The notes: generated from the letters alone by a model not told the origin. DNA of 64,000 nt from Streptomyces sp. CB02400 (GCF_001905725.1 NZ_LIWB01000020.1:96942-160941), one strand, 5' to 3'. Numbered from the stretch's first letter, positions 17,775-26,950 are shown. Numbers and translations: made by a program.

Positions 17775-18587
17775 GTGAGTGAGAGCCACACCCCGCCGAG
17801 CGGCTCGGCGAGGCTGAACACCGGTGTGGCGCACAACGCGCGCGTGTGGAACTACTGGATCGGCGGCAAGGACAACTACGAGGTCGACCAGCGGGTCGGC
17901 GACCACGTCGCCTCGATCAACCCGGTGGTCCGGGACGTCGCCCGCGCGGACCGGGACTTCCTGGGCCGGGCGGTGACGTATCTGACCCGCGAGCGCGGTG
18001 TGCGGCAGTTCCTCGACATCGGCACCGGCCTGCCGACGGCGGACAACACCCATGAGATCGCGCAGCGGATCGCGCCGGACTCGCGGATCGTCTACGTCGA
18101 CAACGACCCGATCGTGCTCGTCCACGCCCGCACCCTGCTGACCGGCACGCGCGAGGGCGCCACCGACTACATAGACGCCGATGTGCACGACCCGGACGCC
18201 ATACTGGAACGCGCCGCCAAGACCCTGGACCTCACGCGGCCCGTCGCGGTGATGATGCTGGGGATCCTCAACTTCGTGCTCGACACCGAGAAGGCCCGGG
18301 AGATCGCCCGTCGGGTCATGGCGGCGGTGCCCTCCGGCAGCTTCCTGGTCCTCACCCACCCCACGTTCGACCCCGAGGTCGGCGGCGAACTGCAGGTCCC
18401 GGCCATGGAGTTCTGGAACGCGAACGCCACTCCCCCGATCACCGCCCGGAGCGCCGCGGACATCACCGCGTTCTTCGAGGGGCTGGAACTGGTGGAGCCC
18501 GGTCTGGTGTCCTGCTCGCAGTGGCACGCCGCCTCCGACTCCGCCGTCGCGGTGCCGCAGTACGGCGCGGTGGCCGTGAAGCCCTGA
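17775..18587 (+). CDS. SAM-dependent methyltransferase, DUF574/Methyltransf_19 family
   Basis: 270 residues from GTG 17775, with a GGGAGA site upstream. Actinomycete-specific family with the invariant opening RVWNYWIGGKDNYEVD, then QFLDIGTGLPT (SAM-binding loop), VYVDNDPIVL and a late ILNFVLD segment. Streptomyces genomes encode many paralogues with unknown substrates. No signal peptide or membrane segment. It stands as its own unit before a Nudix-like gene. Confidence 0.9.
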   Translation: MSESHTPPSGSARLNTGVAHNARVWNYWIGGKDNYEVDQRVGDHVASINPVVRDVARADRDFLGRAVTYLTRERGVRQFLDIGTGLPTADNTHEIAQRIAPDSRIVYVDNDPIVLVHARTLLTGTREGATDYIDADVHDPDAILERAAKTLDLTRPVAVMMLGILNFVLDTEKAREIARRVMAAVPSGSFLVLTHPTFDPEVGGELQVPAMEFWNANATPPITARSAADITAFFEGLELVEPGLVSCSQWHAASDSAVAVPQYGAVAVKP

Positions 18588-18609
18588 CCGCTGAAAGTAT
18601 GATCAAGCA

Positions 18610-19146
18610 ATGTCTGACATGACCGAAACCACGCCGGGCTGGCTGTCCTCCGACGACCTGGAGATGGCACGCGCCCAGATGCCGATCCTGTACGTCGAGG
18701 CCGTGCCCGTGCGCGTCGACGACAGCGGTGAAGTCACCAGCGTCGGTCTGCTGCTGCGCATCGGGCCCGACGGAACGGTCAGCCGGACTCTGGTCTCCGG
18801 CAGGGTGTTGCACCACGAACGGGTCCGGGACGCCCTGCTGCGCCACCTGGAGAAGGACCTCGGCCCGGTGGCGCTGCCCCGCGTCCCGGCGTCGCTCCAG
18901 CCGTTCACGGTCGCGGAGTACTTCCCCACGCAGGGCATCACCCCCTTCCACGATCCCCGTCAGCACGCGGTGTCGCTGGCGTACATCGTGCCGGTGACGG
19001 GTGACTGCCGGCCCCGGCAGGACGCCCTCGACCTGGTGTGGTTCAGCCCGCAGGAGGCCGTGTCGCTGGCGGTGCAGAGCGAGATGCCGGGCGGTCACGG
19101 GGTGCTGCTGAAGCAGGCACTGGCCCACGCGGGCTGCGTGATCTGA
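18610..19146 (+). CDS. Nudix-like DUF4916 protein
   Basis: 178 residues. The layout (GWLSSDDLEMARAQMPILYVEAVPV at the start, then a central HERVRDALLRHLEKDLG helix and FHDPRQHAVSLAYIVPVTG) matches actinomycete Nudix-fold proteins of the DUF4916 type. The classical Nudix box GxxxxxExxxxxREUxEExG is not intact: the helix lacks the repeated Glu ligands. Hydrolase activity is therefore doubtful. It lies 22 bp after the methyltransferase stop and converges on the ABC transporter operon. Confidence 0.75.
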   Translation: MSDMTETTPGWLSSDDLEMARAQMPILYVEAVPVRVDDSGEVTSVGLLLRIGPDGTVSRTLVSGRVLHHERVRDALLRHLEKDLGPVALPRVPASLQPFTVAEYFPTQGITPFHDPRQHAVSLAYIVPVTGDCRPRQDALDLVWFSPQEAVSLAVQSEMPGGHGVLLKQALAHAGCVI

Positions 19147-19159
19147 CGCGGCGGGGGCG

Positions 19160-20338
19160 CTAGTTTCCCGCGTGGGTGAGGTTGGTGCCGGTCGACGGGT
19201 CGAAGACATGGGCCTTGCCCATGTCGACCCGGAGTTCGACGGGGGCGCCCTCGCGGGCCCGGGTGGCGGCGTTCAGCCGGGCCACGATCTGCTGGGCTCC
19301 CCGGGCCCCGGTGTCGCGCGCGCCCGAGTCCGTGGCGAGTTCCTCCAGTTCGGCGGTGGTCACCGGACCGCCCTCCGCGCTGAAGTAGACGTACGCGTCG
19401 GAGCCCAGCGACTCCAGCACGTCCACGGTGGCGGTGACGACGGGGCCGCCCGTCTCACGCGCCAGGCTCGCGTCCTCGAAGGCCTCGGGGCGCAGCCCGA
19501 CGATCACCTCGCGCGGCGCGTCCCGCCGTTCCAGCACCCGGCGCATGCGGTCGTCGAGCGGCAGGTCGCCCAGCGGGGTGCGCAGGAGGCCGCCGGACAG
19601 GGAGGCGCCCACGAAGTTCATCGCCGGGGAGCCGATGAAGCCCGCGACGAACAGGTTGCGCGGCATGTCGTAGAGCCGGGCGGGGGTGCCGACCTGCTGG
19701 ACCAGGCCCTGCCGCATCACCACGACCCGGTCGCCGAGCGTCATCGCCTCGGTCTGGTCGTGGGTGACGTACACGGTGGTGGTGCCCAGGCGGCGCTGCA
19801 GCCGGGAGATCTGGGTGCGCATCTGCACCCGGAGCTTGGCGTCCAGGTTGGACAGCGGCTCGTCCATGAGGAACGCCTTGGGATCACGGACGATCGCCCG
19901 CCCCATCGCCACCCGCTGGCGCTGTCCGCCCGAGAGGTTGGCGGGCTTGCGGTCCAGGAACTCGCCCAGGTCGAGCACCCGGGCGGCCTCCTCGACCTTG
20001 CTGTCGATGACGGCCTTGTCCACCTTGGCCAGCCGCAGCGGGAAGCCCATGTTCTCCCGCACGCTCATGTGCGGGTACAGGGCGTAGCTCTGGAACACCA
20101 TGGCGACGTCGCGCTCCTTGGGGGCGAGGTCGTTGACGACCCGGCCGCCGATGCGCAGGGTGCCCTCGGTGATGTCCTCGAGCCCGGCGATCATGTTCAG
20201 GGTGGTCGACTTGCCGCAGCCGGACGGGCCGACCAGGATCACGAACTCGCCGTCGGCGATGTCGAGGTCCACCTCCCGCACGGCGAGGGAGCCGTCGGGA
20301 TAGCGCTTGGTGACTCCCTCTAGGACGATCTCGGCCAT
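19160..20338 (-). CDS. Sugar ABC importer ATP-binding protein (MsiK/UgpC/SugC type)
   Basis: 392 residues. Walker A GPSGCGKST, signature NLSGGQRQRVAMGRA, Walker B AFLMDEPLSNLDAKLR and switch His in VYVTHDQTEAMTLGD are all intact. A C-terminal regulatory TOBE region follows (about 240-385). It powers the two permeases encoded just upstream, with 25 bp between genes and AAGGAGG before the ATG. In Streptomyces a shared ATPase (MsiK) often serves many importers. Here the transporter carries its own, as in LpqY-SugABC-type trehalose systems. Confidence 0.93.
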   Translation of the reverse strand: MAEIVLEGVTKRYPDGSLAVREVDLDIADGEFVILVGPSGCGKSTTLNMIAGLEDITEGTLRIGGRVVNDLAPKERDVAMVFQSYALYPHMSVRENMGFPLRLAKVDKAVIDSKVEEAARVLDLGEFLDRKPANLSGGQRQRVAMGRAIVRDPKAFLMDEPLSNLDAKLRVQMRTQISRLQRRLGTTTVYVTHDQTEAMTLGDRVVVMRQGLVQQVGTPARLYDMPRNLFVAGFIGSPAMNFVGASLSGGLLRTPLGDLPLDDRMRRVLERRDAPREVIVGLRPEAFEDASLARETGGPVVTATVDVLESLGSDAYVYFSAEGGPVTTAELEELATDSGARDTGARGAQQIVARLNAATRAREGAPVELRVDMGKAHVFDPSTGTNLTHAGN

Positions 20339-20363
20339 GGGCGGCGCCTCCTTGCCTTCACGC

Positions 20364-21197
20364 TCATCCCTTGACCGCCCCGGAGGTCAGTCCGGCGACG
20401 ATCCGCCGCTGGAAGAGCAGGACGAAGATGATGATCGGAACGGTGATCACCACGGCGGCGGCGGCGATCGACCCGGTGGGCTGCTGGAACTGCGAGCTGC
20501 CGGTGAAGAACGCGATCGCGGCGGGGACCGTGCGCGCGGACTCGGTGGAGGTCAGCGAGATCGCGAACAGGAAGTCGTTCCAGCAGAAGATGAAGACGAG
20601 GATGGCGGTGGTGAACACGCCGGGCGCGGCGAGCGGCACGATGACCAGCCGGAAGGCCTGCGCGGGCGTGGCCCCGTCCACCTTGGCGGCCTTCTCCAGG
20701 TCCCAGGGGATCTCCCGGAAGAACGCCGACAGGGTGTAGATCGCCAGCGGCAGCGAGAAGGTCATGTACGGGATGATCAGCCCGGGCCAGGTGTCGAAGA
20801 TCCCGATGATCCGCTCGATGTTGAACAGCGGGGAGACCAGGGAGATCGGCGGGAACATGGCGATGAGCAGCGACATGCCGATGAGGAGCTGCTTGCCGGG
20901 GAACCGCAGCCGGGCCACCGCGTAGGCGGCCATGGTGCCGAGGATCACCGCGATCACGGTGGCGATCAGGGCGATGCCGATCGAGTTGATCAGCGCCCGG
21001 GTGAACTCGGAGGTCGCGAAGATGCCCCGGTAGTTCTCGAAGGTCCAGTCCCGCGGGATGTAGTTGCCGTCGGTGAGGGTGCCGGGGTCCTTGAACGACA
21101 GCGCGGCGATCCACCACACCGGGAACAGGGCGTACAGCACCACCACGACGTTGACGAAGCCCCACCGGGTGGCGTGCGAGGTGCCCGCGGCGGCCAT
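20364..21197 (-). CDS. Carbohydrate ABC importer permease, second subunit
   Basis: 277 residues, ATG at 21197 overlapping the previous stop by one base (TGATG). Six membrane helices and the binding-protein-dependent transport EAA loop EIPWDLEKAAKVDGATPAQAF contact the ATPase. The signature segment FCWNDFLFAISLT is typical of MalG/SugB-type partners. Forms a heterodimer with the product of 21197-22126. Confidence 0.93.
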   Translation of the reverse strand: MAAAGTSHATRWGFVNVVVVLYALFPVWWIAALSFKDPGTLTDGNYIPRDWTFENYRGIFATSEFTRALINSIGIALIATVIAVILGTMAAYAVARLRFPGKQLLIGMSLLIAMFPPISLVSPLFNIERIIGIFDTWPGLIIPYMTFSLPLAIYTLSAFFREIPWDLEKAAKVDGATPAQAFRLVIVPLAAPGVFTTAILVFIFCWNDFLFAISLTSTESARTVPAAIAFFTGSSQFQQPTGSIAAAAVVITVPIIIFVLLFQRRIVAGLTSGAVKG

Positions 21198-22126
21198 CAG
21201 CGCTTCACCTCCGCGCCCGGTGCGGCGGCGCCGAACAGCTTGACGAAGGTGAAGGCGATGATCCCGACGCAGAGGAAGATCAGGACCGAGATCGCCGACC
21301 CGATGCCCAGGTTCAGCGCGGTGAACAGGTTGTCGTAGCCGAGGATGGACAGGGAGCCGGTGCCGTGGGCGCCCGAGGTCAGGACGTAGATGTTGTCGAA
21401 GATCCGGAAGGCGTCCAGGGTGCGGAAGAGCAGGGCGACCAGGATGGCGGGTTTCATCAGCGGCAGCATGACCTTGGTGAACCGCTGCCAGGGGGTGGCG
21501 CCGTCGACCATGGCCGCCTTGAGGGTCTCCTCGGGGACGAGGGCGAGGCCGGCCAGCAGGAGCAGCGCCATGAACGGGGTGGTCTTCCACACCTCGGCGA
21601 GGACGATCAGCCACAGCGCGGGCCACTGCTCGGTGAGCGGGGCGTCGCCGCTGGGCAGCAGCTCGGCGAGGTAGCCGAGTTCGGGGGTCCAGGCGTACTG
21701 CCAGGAGAAGGCGGCGACGACGGTGACGATGCCGTACGGGACGAGGACCGCGGTGCGCACCGTGCCGCGCGCGAAGAGCGTGCGGTGCATCACCAGGGCG
21801 AGGCCCATGCCGAGGACGAGCTCGATGGCCACGGACACGGCGGTCAGGAACACCGTGACCCAGAAGGCGTCCCACCAGAACGGTGAGGACAGCACCGCGC
21901 CGTAGTTGCTCAGGCCCACGAACTCGGCCCGTGCCGGGAAGCGCAGGTCGTAGCGCTGGAGGGACAGGTAGACCGCGTAGCCGATGGGGTAGGCGGTCAC
22001 GGCGACCATGACGAGGACGGCCGGTGCGCACAGCAGCCAGCCCAGTCGGCGCTCCTGCCTGGCGCCGGCGGAGAGGGGCTTCCCGCCCTTCGCCTCGTCC
22101 TTCGTCGGCTCTGCCATGGTGCTCAC
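21197..22126 (-). CDS. Carbohydrate ABC importer permease, first subunit
   Basis: 309 residues from GTG 22126, which overlaps the binding-protein stop as GTGA. A second possible start (ATG 22117) lies three codons on. Six membrane helices follow a cytosolic N-terminus of about 28 residues. The EAA loop reads LVPEETLKAAMVDGATPWQRF, as in MalF/SugA-type subunits. Channel half of the importer. Confidence 0.93.
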   Translation of the reverse strand: MSTMAEPTKDEAKGGKPLSAGARQERRLGWLLCAPAVLVMVAVTAYPIGYAVYLSLQRYDLRFPARAEFVGLSNYGAVLSSPFWWDAFWVTVFLTAVSVAIELVLGMGLALVMHRTLFARGTVRTAVLVPYGIVTVVAAFSWQYAWTPELGYLAELLPSGDAPLTEQWPALWLIVLAEVWKTTPFMALLLLAGLALVPEETLKAAMVDGATPWQRFTKVMLPLMKPAILVALLFRTLDAFRIFDNIYVLTSGAHGTGSLSILGYDNLFTALNLGIGSAISVLIFLCVGIIAFTFVKLFGAAAPGAEVKR

Positions 22127-23415
22127 GGGATCACGCCCTCGGATCGCAGGGCCTGGTCGATCTGTTCCCTGATGGTGTCGACCGCGCTCTCGGGCTCGAT
22201 CCGGGACGGCGGGGACAGGGCGTGGGAGACGGCGATCGACACGTTCTGGTAGGCGGGGGTGAGCGGCCGTACGCTCGCCCTCTCCAGGGAGGACAGGACC
22301 TCCTTGGAGAAGGGGTACTGCTTCATGAAGGCGGGGTCGTCGTAGAGGGCGCGCAGGGTGGGCGGGAGTCCGCCCTCGAGCGCGGCGGTGAGCTGGTTCT
22401 CCCGGTCGCGCAGGCACAGGGCCGCCTCGAAGGCCAGGCCGGGGTGGCGGGAGTAGGCGCTGACGGCGAGGTCGATGCCGCCGACGGTGGGGCGGGAGGG
22501 GCGGTCGGCGTCGACGCGGGGGTAGGGCGCCCAGCGGAACTCCTTGAACAACCGCGGGTTGTTGCTTCTCATCGACGGATAGACGAACGGGTAGTTGAGT
22601 TCGAAGGCCGCGACGCCGGACTCCATGGCCAGGCGGTTCTGGTCCTCCATCTGGTTGGGCAGGGAGGGGTCGGCGGCCGGGGAGTCGGCGAGGTCGCGCA
22701 TGATCGAGGCGGCCCGTACGGCGGGCGGTCCGAGGGAGGGCTCGGTGGCACTCGGGTTGAGGATGGCGCCGCCCGCGCTGTTGACCAGGGAGTTGAACCA
22801 GACGGTGAGGCCCTCGTACTGGGCGCCCTGGATCTCCACGTAGTGCGGTTCGCCCCGCCGGGCGAGCTCGCGGGACATGTTCAGCATCTCGGACCAGGTC
22901 TTCGGCGGGGTGGGCACCAGGTCCTCGCGGTACCACAGGAGCTGGATGTTGGTGTTGTACGGGACGGCGTACAGCTTGCCCTTCCAGGTGGCGGTCTGCA
23001 GGGGGACGCGGAGCGTGCCCTCGGTGGCCCGGCGTTTCGTCTCGCCGGTCCACTCCCGGATCCAGCGGGCCTCGGCGAACTCGGCGGCCCAGGTGACGTC
23101 GAGGCCCAGGATGTCGAGGGAGTCGTCCTCGGCGGCGAGCCTGCGCACCAGCTGCTGGCGCTGGCCGTCGGCGGCGCGGGGCAGTTTGTGATAGCTGATG
23201 CGGTAACGGCCGCCGGACGCCCGGCTGCAGCGGTCGGCGGCCTGCTGCAGGGCGCCGGAGTCGTCGGGGAAGTTGTACCAGTCGAGGGTGGGCCGGGAGG
23301 TGTCCTCGTCACCGCCGCAGGCGGCGAGCGCCGATGCCAGCAGGGTCAGCGCGACCAGCGCCCGCGTCCGTCGCGGCCTTCCGGCACGTCCGCGCCTCGC
23401 GTGCACGCGCTCCAC
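22123..23415 (-). CDS. Sugar ABC importer substrate-binding lipoprotein (LpqY/ThuE-like)
   Basis: 430 residues from GTG 23415. Basic N-terminus, hydrophobic stretch and lipobox LASALAAC with lipidated Cys33 mark it as a lipoprotein. The mature part shows family-1 binding-protein features (YNFPDDSGALQQAADRC, DILGLDVTWAAEFAEARWI, LYAVPYNTNIQLLWYREDL). The closest recognised pattern is trehalose or alpha-glucoside binding proteins of the LpqY/ThuE kind. That substrate is inference. First gene of the operon. Upstream (23470-23490) an AACGTT-centred, weakly symmetric AT-richer stretch could be a LacI-type operator. Confidence 0.88.
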   Translation of the reverse strand: MERVHARRGRAGRPRRTRALVALTLLASALAACGGDEDTSRPTLDWYNFPDDSGALQQAADRCSRASGGRYRISYHKLPRAADGQRQQLVRRLAAEDDSLDILGLDVTWAAEFAEARWIREWTGETKRRATEGTLRVPLQTATWKGKLYAVPYNTNIQLLWYREDLVPTPPKTWSEMLNMSRELARRGEPHYVEIQGAQYEGLTVWFNSLVNSAGGAILNPSATEPSLGPPAVRAASIMRDLADSPAADPSLPNQMEDQNRLAMESGVAAFELNYPFVYPSMRSNNPRLFKEFRWAPYPRVDADRPSRPTVGGIDLAVSAYSRHPGLAFEAALCLRDRENQLTAALEGGLPPTLRALYDDPAFMKQYPFSKEVLSSLERASVRPLTPAYQNVSIAVSHALSPPSRIEPESAVDTIREQIDQALRSEGVIP

Positions 23416-23610
23416 ACCTCGCTTCCGGGATCGCGGCGCGGGTGTCCGACCCCGCGGCGGCGCCTACCCGGCGAACGTTAAACAGGACATAGGGCGACAT
23501 CAAGGACATTCGTCAATGACTCACCCATGGCGCTCGATGGGCGGGGGCCGGTTCGGTCCGGGCGCGACCGCCGGGGCCGAGCTCGGCCGTTGTGCGGAGG
23601 AACGGCGAAA

Positions 23611-23640
23611 AGGCCGTACCGGGTATCCCCGATACGGCCT
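23611..23640 (-). terminator. Rho-independent terminator of tRNA-Pro copy 2
   Basis: On the minus strand AGGCCGTA pairs with TACGGCCT, extended inward by five more pairs (one G-U) to a GATA loop, and TTTT follows. It lies 20 bases past the tRNA 3' end. Confidence 0.88.
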
Positions 23641-23660
23641 CCGACCTGCTGTTCGACAAG

Positions 23661-23734
<74 letters not shown>

Positions 23735-23815
23735 TTGCCCGTCTGACCTGGGGATTCCCCCGGCCGAACGCGCACGGAAACCATACCGCACTCCAGGCGG
23801 TGATCGCGCATCCGT

Positions 23816-24202
23816 TTACGGCCGCGGGCTCCTCCCGGAGCGCGCCTCCTCGGGCGGCAGGCCCAGCCGGGGGTGCGCCTCGAGGAGCCGGGGCGGGGCC
23901 GCCTGGCGCCAGGAGTCGGCGAGGATGTCGCGCAGCTCGCCCTCGTCCTCCAGGGCGGCGAGGCGGACCCTGACCCAGGCGAACTGCGCCTCGTGGCCGG
24001 CGATCCAGAACTTCTCCGGTTCGGCGAGGGCCAGTTCGTCGCGCTCCTCCTTGGGGCAGCGCACGGCGATGGAGGTCTCGTCCTCGGGCAGGGTGGCGAA
24101 CATCTTCCCCGCGACCCGGAACGTGGGCATGCTCCAGGCGACCTTCTCCGTGGTGTCCGGCAGGGACAGGGCGATCCGTCGTACGTCTTCGGCATCCGGC
24201 AT
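23816..24202 (-). CDS. MmcQ/YjbR-family protein
   Basis: 128 residues from ATG 24202 (MPDAEDVRRIALSLPDTTEK). The family motif set is present: EKVAWSMPTFRVAGKMFATL, TSIAVRCP and a FAWVRVRL strand. The fold is a CyaY-like domain found in putative double-wing DNA-binding proteins. A function is not established. The last 25 residues are Pro/Arg-rich. Its 3' end is 80 bp from tRNA copy 2. Confidence 0.85.
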   Translation of the reverse strand: MPDAEDVRRIALSLPDTTEKVAWSMPTFRVAGKMFATLPEDETSIAVRCPKEERDELALAEPEKFWIAGHEAQFAWVRVRLAALEDEGELRDILADSWRQAAPPRLLEAHPRLGLPPEEARSGRSPRP

Positions 24203-24232
24203 GGCAGGCACCGTAGCGGCCGGCACTGACAC

Positions 24233-24778
24233 TCACCCGGTGGCGGGCGGTACGGGGTCCGCTCCCGGACGCTTGTAGTAGATCGTCGTCGGCCGCAGCA
24301 CCCCGGCGGGGTCCGCCGCGTAGTCGGGGATGGCGCCGACGGGGGTCCAGCCGGAGGAGTGGTAGAGGTGCTCGGCGGGGCTGCCGGTCTCGGTGTCCAG
24401 GTGCAGCAGGGTGACGCCCCGCGCGGCGGCCGCCTCCTCCGCGACGGTCAGCAGCCGCCGTCCGAGGCCCCGGCCACGGGCCTCGCGGTGCACCATCAGC
24501 TTCACCAGTTCCGCGCGGTGGACGCTGTTGGGCTTGTCGGGGAGGGCGAGGCTCACGGTGCCCAGCACCCTTCCGGGTTCCTCGTACGCCGCCCACACCG
24601 CGAGCCGGCCTGCGGTGACGGCCGCGGACCGTTCCCTCCACCAGCCGGCCGCCTCCGCGCGGTCGAGCGGGGCCAGGAAGCCGACGGAGGCGCCGCCGTC
24701 CACCGTGTCGGCGAGCAGTTCGGCCAAGGACGGGGCCAGGTCGGCCAGGCGGGCCGCGTCCAGCCGGACGATGTTCAC
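24233..24778 (-). CDS. GNAT-family N-acetyltransferase
   Basis: 181 residues from GTG 24778 inside the regulator's stop (GTGA). Acetyl-CoA binding motif A is clear: VKLMVHREARGRGLGRRLLTVAEEAA, with the R-G-R-G-L-G-R turn, followed by LHLDTETGSPAEHLYHSSGW. It acetylates a small amine or protein N-terminus. The substrate is unknown. Co-transcribed with the XRE-cupin regulator, which often senses the compound that the partner enzyme acts on. Confidence 0.9.
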   Translation of the reverse strand: MNIVRLDAARLADLAPSLAELLADTVDGGASVGFLAPLDRAEAAGWWRERSAAVTAGRLAVWAAYEEPGRVLGTVSLALPDKPNSVHRAELVKLMVHREARGRGLGRRLLTVAEEAAAARGVTLLHLDTETGSPAEHLYHSSGWTPVGAIPDYAADPAGVLRPTTIYYKRPGADPVPPATG

Positions 24779-25362
24779 GGTCGCACCACCGCCAGTACGT
24801 AGCGCACGCCCTCGGGGCCGGGGCAGCGGAACCGGGTGGGGCCCCAGACGCGGAGTCTGAGGCAGTCGCCGTCGCCGAGACGGTGCTCGACGTCCCGGTC
24901 CGTCACGGCGAGGGCTCCTTCCAGGACCCAGATGTGCTGTTCCAGGCCGGGTACGGGCGGCCGGTCGTAGGTGATGTCCGCACCGGCGTCGAGCCGGCCC
25001 TCGACGAGTTCGCCGCGCAGCCCGCCGTGCGGCGGGGACACGGACCGGCGGACGAAACCGGAGGCCCTGTCCTCCCACACCGGCTGGTCGGCGGCCCGCA
25101 CCAGCGGCGCGGGCTCCGCCTCGATCTCGCTGAGCAGTTGGGACATGGTCCGCCCGTAGACGGCGCACAGCCGGTTGAGCAGGGAGGCGGTGGGACTGGT
25201 CTCCGCGCGCTCGGCCCTGGACAGGGTGGACCGGCTGATCCCACTGCGCTCCGCCAGCTCTCCGAGCGACCAGCCGTGCTCGCTCCGCAGTTCGGCCAGG
25301 CGCCCGCCGAGCCGGACGTCGACGGGGTCCGGGGAGGCGTCCCCGGTCTCATCATGTTTCAC
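24775..25362 (-). CDS. XRE-family regulator with C-terminal cupin domain
   Basis: 195 residues from GTG 25362. An N-terminal helix-turn-helix (about residues 16-75) is followed by a cupin barrel (about 100-190, with LEQHIWVLEGALAV and HRLGDGDCLRL). The start codon directly abuts a perfect inverted repeat whose arm and spacer also contain a TAGAAT -10 hexamer. The message is therefore probably leaderless and repressed by its own product. The GNAT gene downstream would follow the same control. Confidence 0.9.
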   Translation of the reverse strand: MKHDETGDASPDPVDVRLGGRLAELRSEHGWSLGELAERSGISRSTLSRAERAETSPTASLLNRLCAVYGRTMSQLLSEIEAEPAPLVRAADQPVWEDRASGFVRRSVSPPHGGLRGELVEGRLDAGADITYDRPPVPGLEQHIWVLEGALAVTDRDVEHRLGDGDCLRLRVWGPTRFRCPGPEGVRYVLAVVRP

Positions 25363-25383
25363 ATACGGGATTCTATCCCGTAT
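25363..25383 (-). promoter_or_regulatory. Operator and core promoter of the XRE-GNAT operon
   Basis: ATACGGGAT-TCT-ATCCCGTAT is a perfect 9-bp-arm inverted repeat ending at the base before the GTG start. On the minus strand it contains TAGAAT, whose spacing puts transcription start at or next to the start codon. Binding of the repressor here would block RNA polymerase directly. Confidence 0.75.
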
Positions 25384-25402
25384 TCGAGATGATAGGGAGT
25401 GG

Positions 25403-25555
25403 TCACCGGCCGGCTCTGGCGAGGTTGTTGTACAGCCGCCTCAGATGCTTGGCCACGGGGCACTGTGTGCCGTCCGCACCGCATTGACGGCAGCTCCGAA
25501 GGTGCTGCTCGTAGTCCTGGCGGGCCTGCTCGAGGCTGTCGTACGACGGTTGCAT
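25403..25555 (-). CDS. Small Cys-containing conserved protein
   Basis: 50 residues from ATG 25555 (MQPSYDSLEQARQDYEQHL). Three Cys (CRQC and a later TQC) with His nearby could form part of a small zinc or Fe-S knuckle. The rest is helical and basic. Similar tiny proteins occur in Streptomyces, but no function is known to me. AT-rich DNA at 25625-25675, unusual here, may be its promoter. Confidence 0.55.
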   Translation of the reverse strand: MQPSYDSLEQARQDYEQHLRSCRQCGADGTQCPVAKHLRRLYNNLARAGR

Positions 25556-25710
25556 TCGACTTCCTGAAGGTCGTCCGGGCACCACGGATCACGGGCGCCG
25601 CAGGGGGATGGGGCCACCTCGACTGGTTGCCTGAGGCGCACACATCAACTTTGATCTTGTTACTCGCAGTACGGCAAACCGGGCCGGCGAGCTGTGGTCC
25701 CGCGGGCGTT

Positions 25711-26425
25711 TCACAGCCGGGCGCCGCGGCGCTCACCGCGCAGCAGCCACGCCAGGTAGGCGCCGCCGGCCACACCGGTGAGCACGCCGACCGGCAGCAG
25801 TGCCGAGCCGGTCAGCCGCTGGGTGACCAGGTCGGCGGCGGTCACCAGGAGCGCCCCCGTCCATCCGGCGGGCAGGACGTTCGGCCCCGCGGCCCGGGTC
25901 ACGCGGCGTGCCGGCTGCGGGGCCGCCATCGCCACGAACGGGACCGGGCCGGCCGCCGCGACGGCCATCGCCGTGAGTCCCGTACCGGCGGCGAGCAGGA
26001 CCAGGCGGCTGCGCTCGGGCGGCACCCCGAGCGCGGCGGCGGTGTCGTCGCCCATCTCCAGCATCGTCAGCCGCCGCGCGTGGACCAGGACGACCGGGAG
26101 CAGGGCCGGCAGTCCGAGCGCCGCGACGCGTACGTCGGTCCAGTCGCGGGCGTTGAGGGAGCCGATCGTCCAGCTCGCCGCCTGGGCGGCCTTGCCGATG
26201 TCCGCGCGGACGTACAGGAAGCCGGTGGCCGCGCCGAGCACGGCGGACGCGCCGATGCCGACGAGGACCAGCCGGTAGCCGTGCACGCCGCGCCGCCAGG
26301 CCAGCAGGTACACGGCGGCGGCGGTGGCGAGGCCTCCGCAGACCGCGCCGGCCGCGGTCTGCGCGGCACGGCACCCGTGTCGAGGACGATGATCGCGACC
26401 AGTGCCCCGGCCGAGGCGCCGGACG
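25711..26425 (-). pseudogene. FecCD-type siderophore ABC permease, 5' part lost and frameshifted
   Basis: The main frame (25711 to about 26365) encodes the last 200 residues of an iron-siderophore permease, with AVYLLAWRRGVHGYRLVLVG, GPVPFVAMAAPQPARR and a final PVGVLTGVAGGAYLAWLL. A neighbouring frame to about 26420 reads the preceding conserved piece GASAGALVAIIVLDTG, so a small indel breaks the frame near 26368. Beyond 26425 homology stops abruptly and the first roughly 100 residues are gone. The binding protein, second permease and ATPase of such a system are absent, so it cannot work. Confidence 0.82.
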
Positions 26426-26427
26426 TT

Positions 26428-26941
26428 CGAGGAGAAGAAGCGCGTCACCGTCGAGGGCGCGGGCCCGGCCGGCCTGACCCTCGACGAGAGGACCGGCGCC
26501 CTCTACGCCGCCGACCTGGGCAACGACCGGCTCATCGAGCTGAAGCGCGGCTCCACGACCCCGCGCTTCCTCCCGGCCGGTGACGGCCCGATCTCTGTCT
26601 CCCTGTCGAAGAACGGCCGGACGGCCTACACCGCCGACCAGACCTCGGGCACCCTGTCCGTGATCGACCTGCGCGAGGGCACCGTGACCAAGTCCGTGGC
26701 GACCGGCGCCGGCGCCCTCTCGGTGGCCACCGACGAGCGCTCCGGCGACGTCGTGGTGGTCAACCGCACCGCCGTCACCGTCACGGTGGTCGACCCGCGC
26801 GAGGGCGTGGTCGAGGAGACCGTGGCCACCGGGGCCAACCCCAACCACGTGGAGATCACCGACGGCACCGCCTACGTGACCGACAAGTCCGGCGCCACGC
26901 AGACCGAGGACACCCTGGCCCGGATCCGCCTCGCCCGCTGA
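26428..26941 (+). pseudogene. YncE-like beta-propeller protein, 5' part lost
   Basis: Open from 26402 but recognisable only from about 26428. About 170 residues carry repeated propeller blades such as LDERTGALYAADLGNDRLIEL, SKNGRTAYTADQTSGTLSVID and GANPNHVEITDGTAYVTDKSG. Intact relatives are about twice as long with a signal peptide. Neither the N-terminal blades nor a ribosome site is present. The break meets the break in the divergent FecCD permease, which points to a single deletion or rearrangement. Confidence 0.75.
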
Positions 26942-26950
26942 GGCCCCGGC

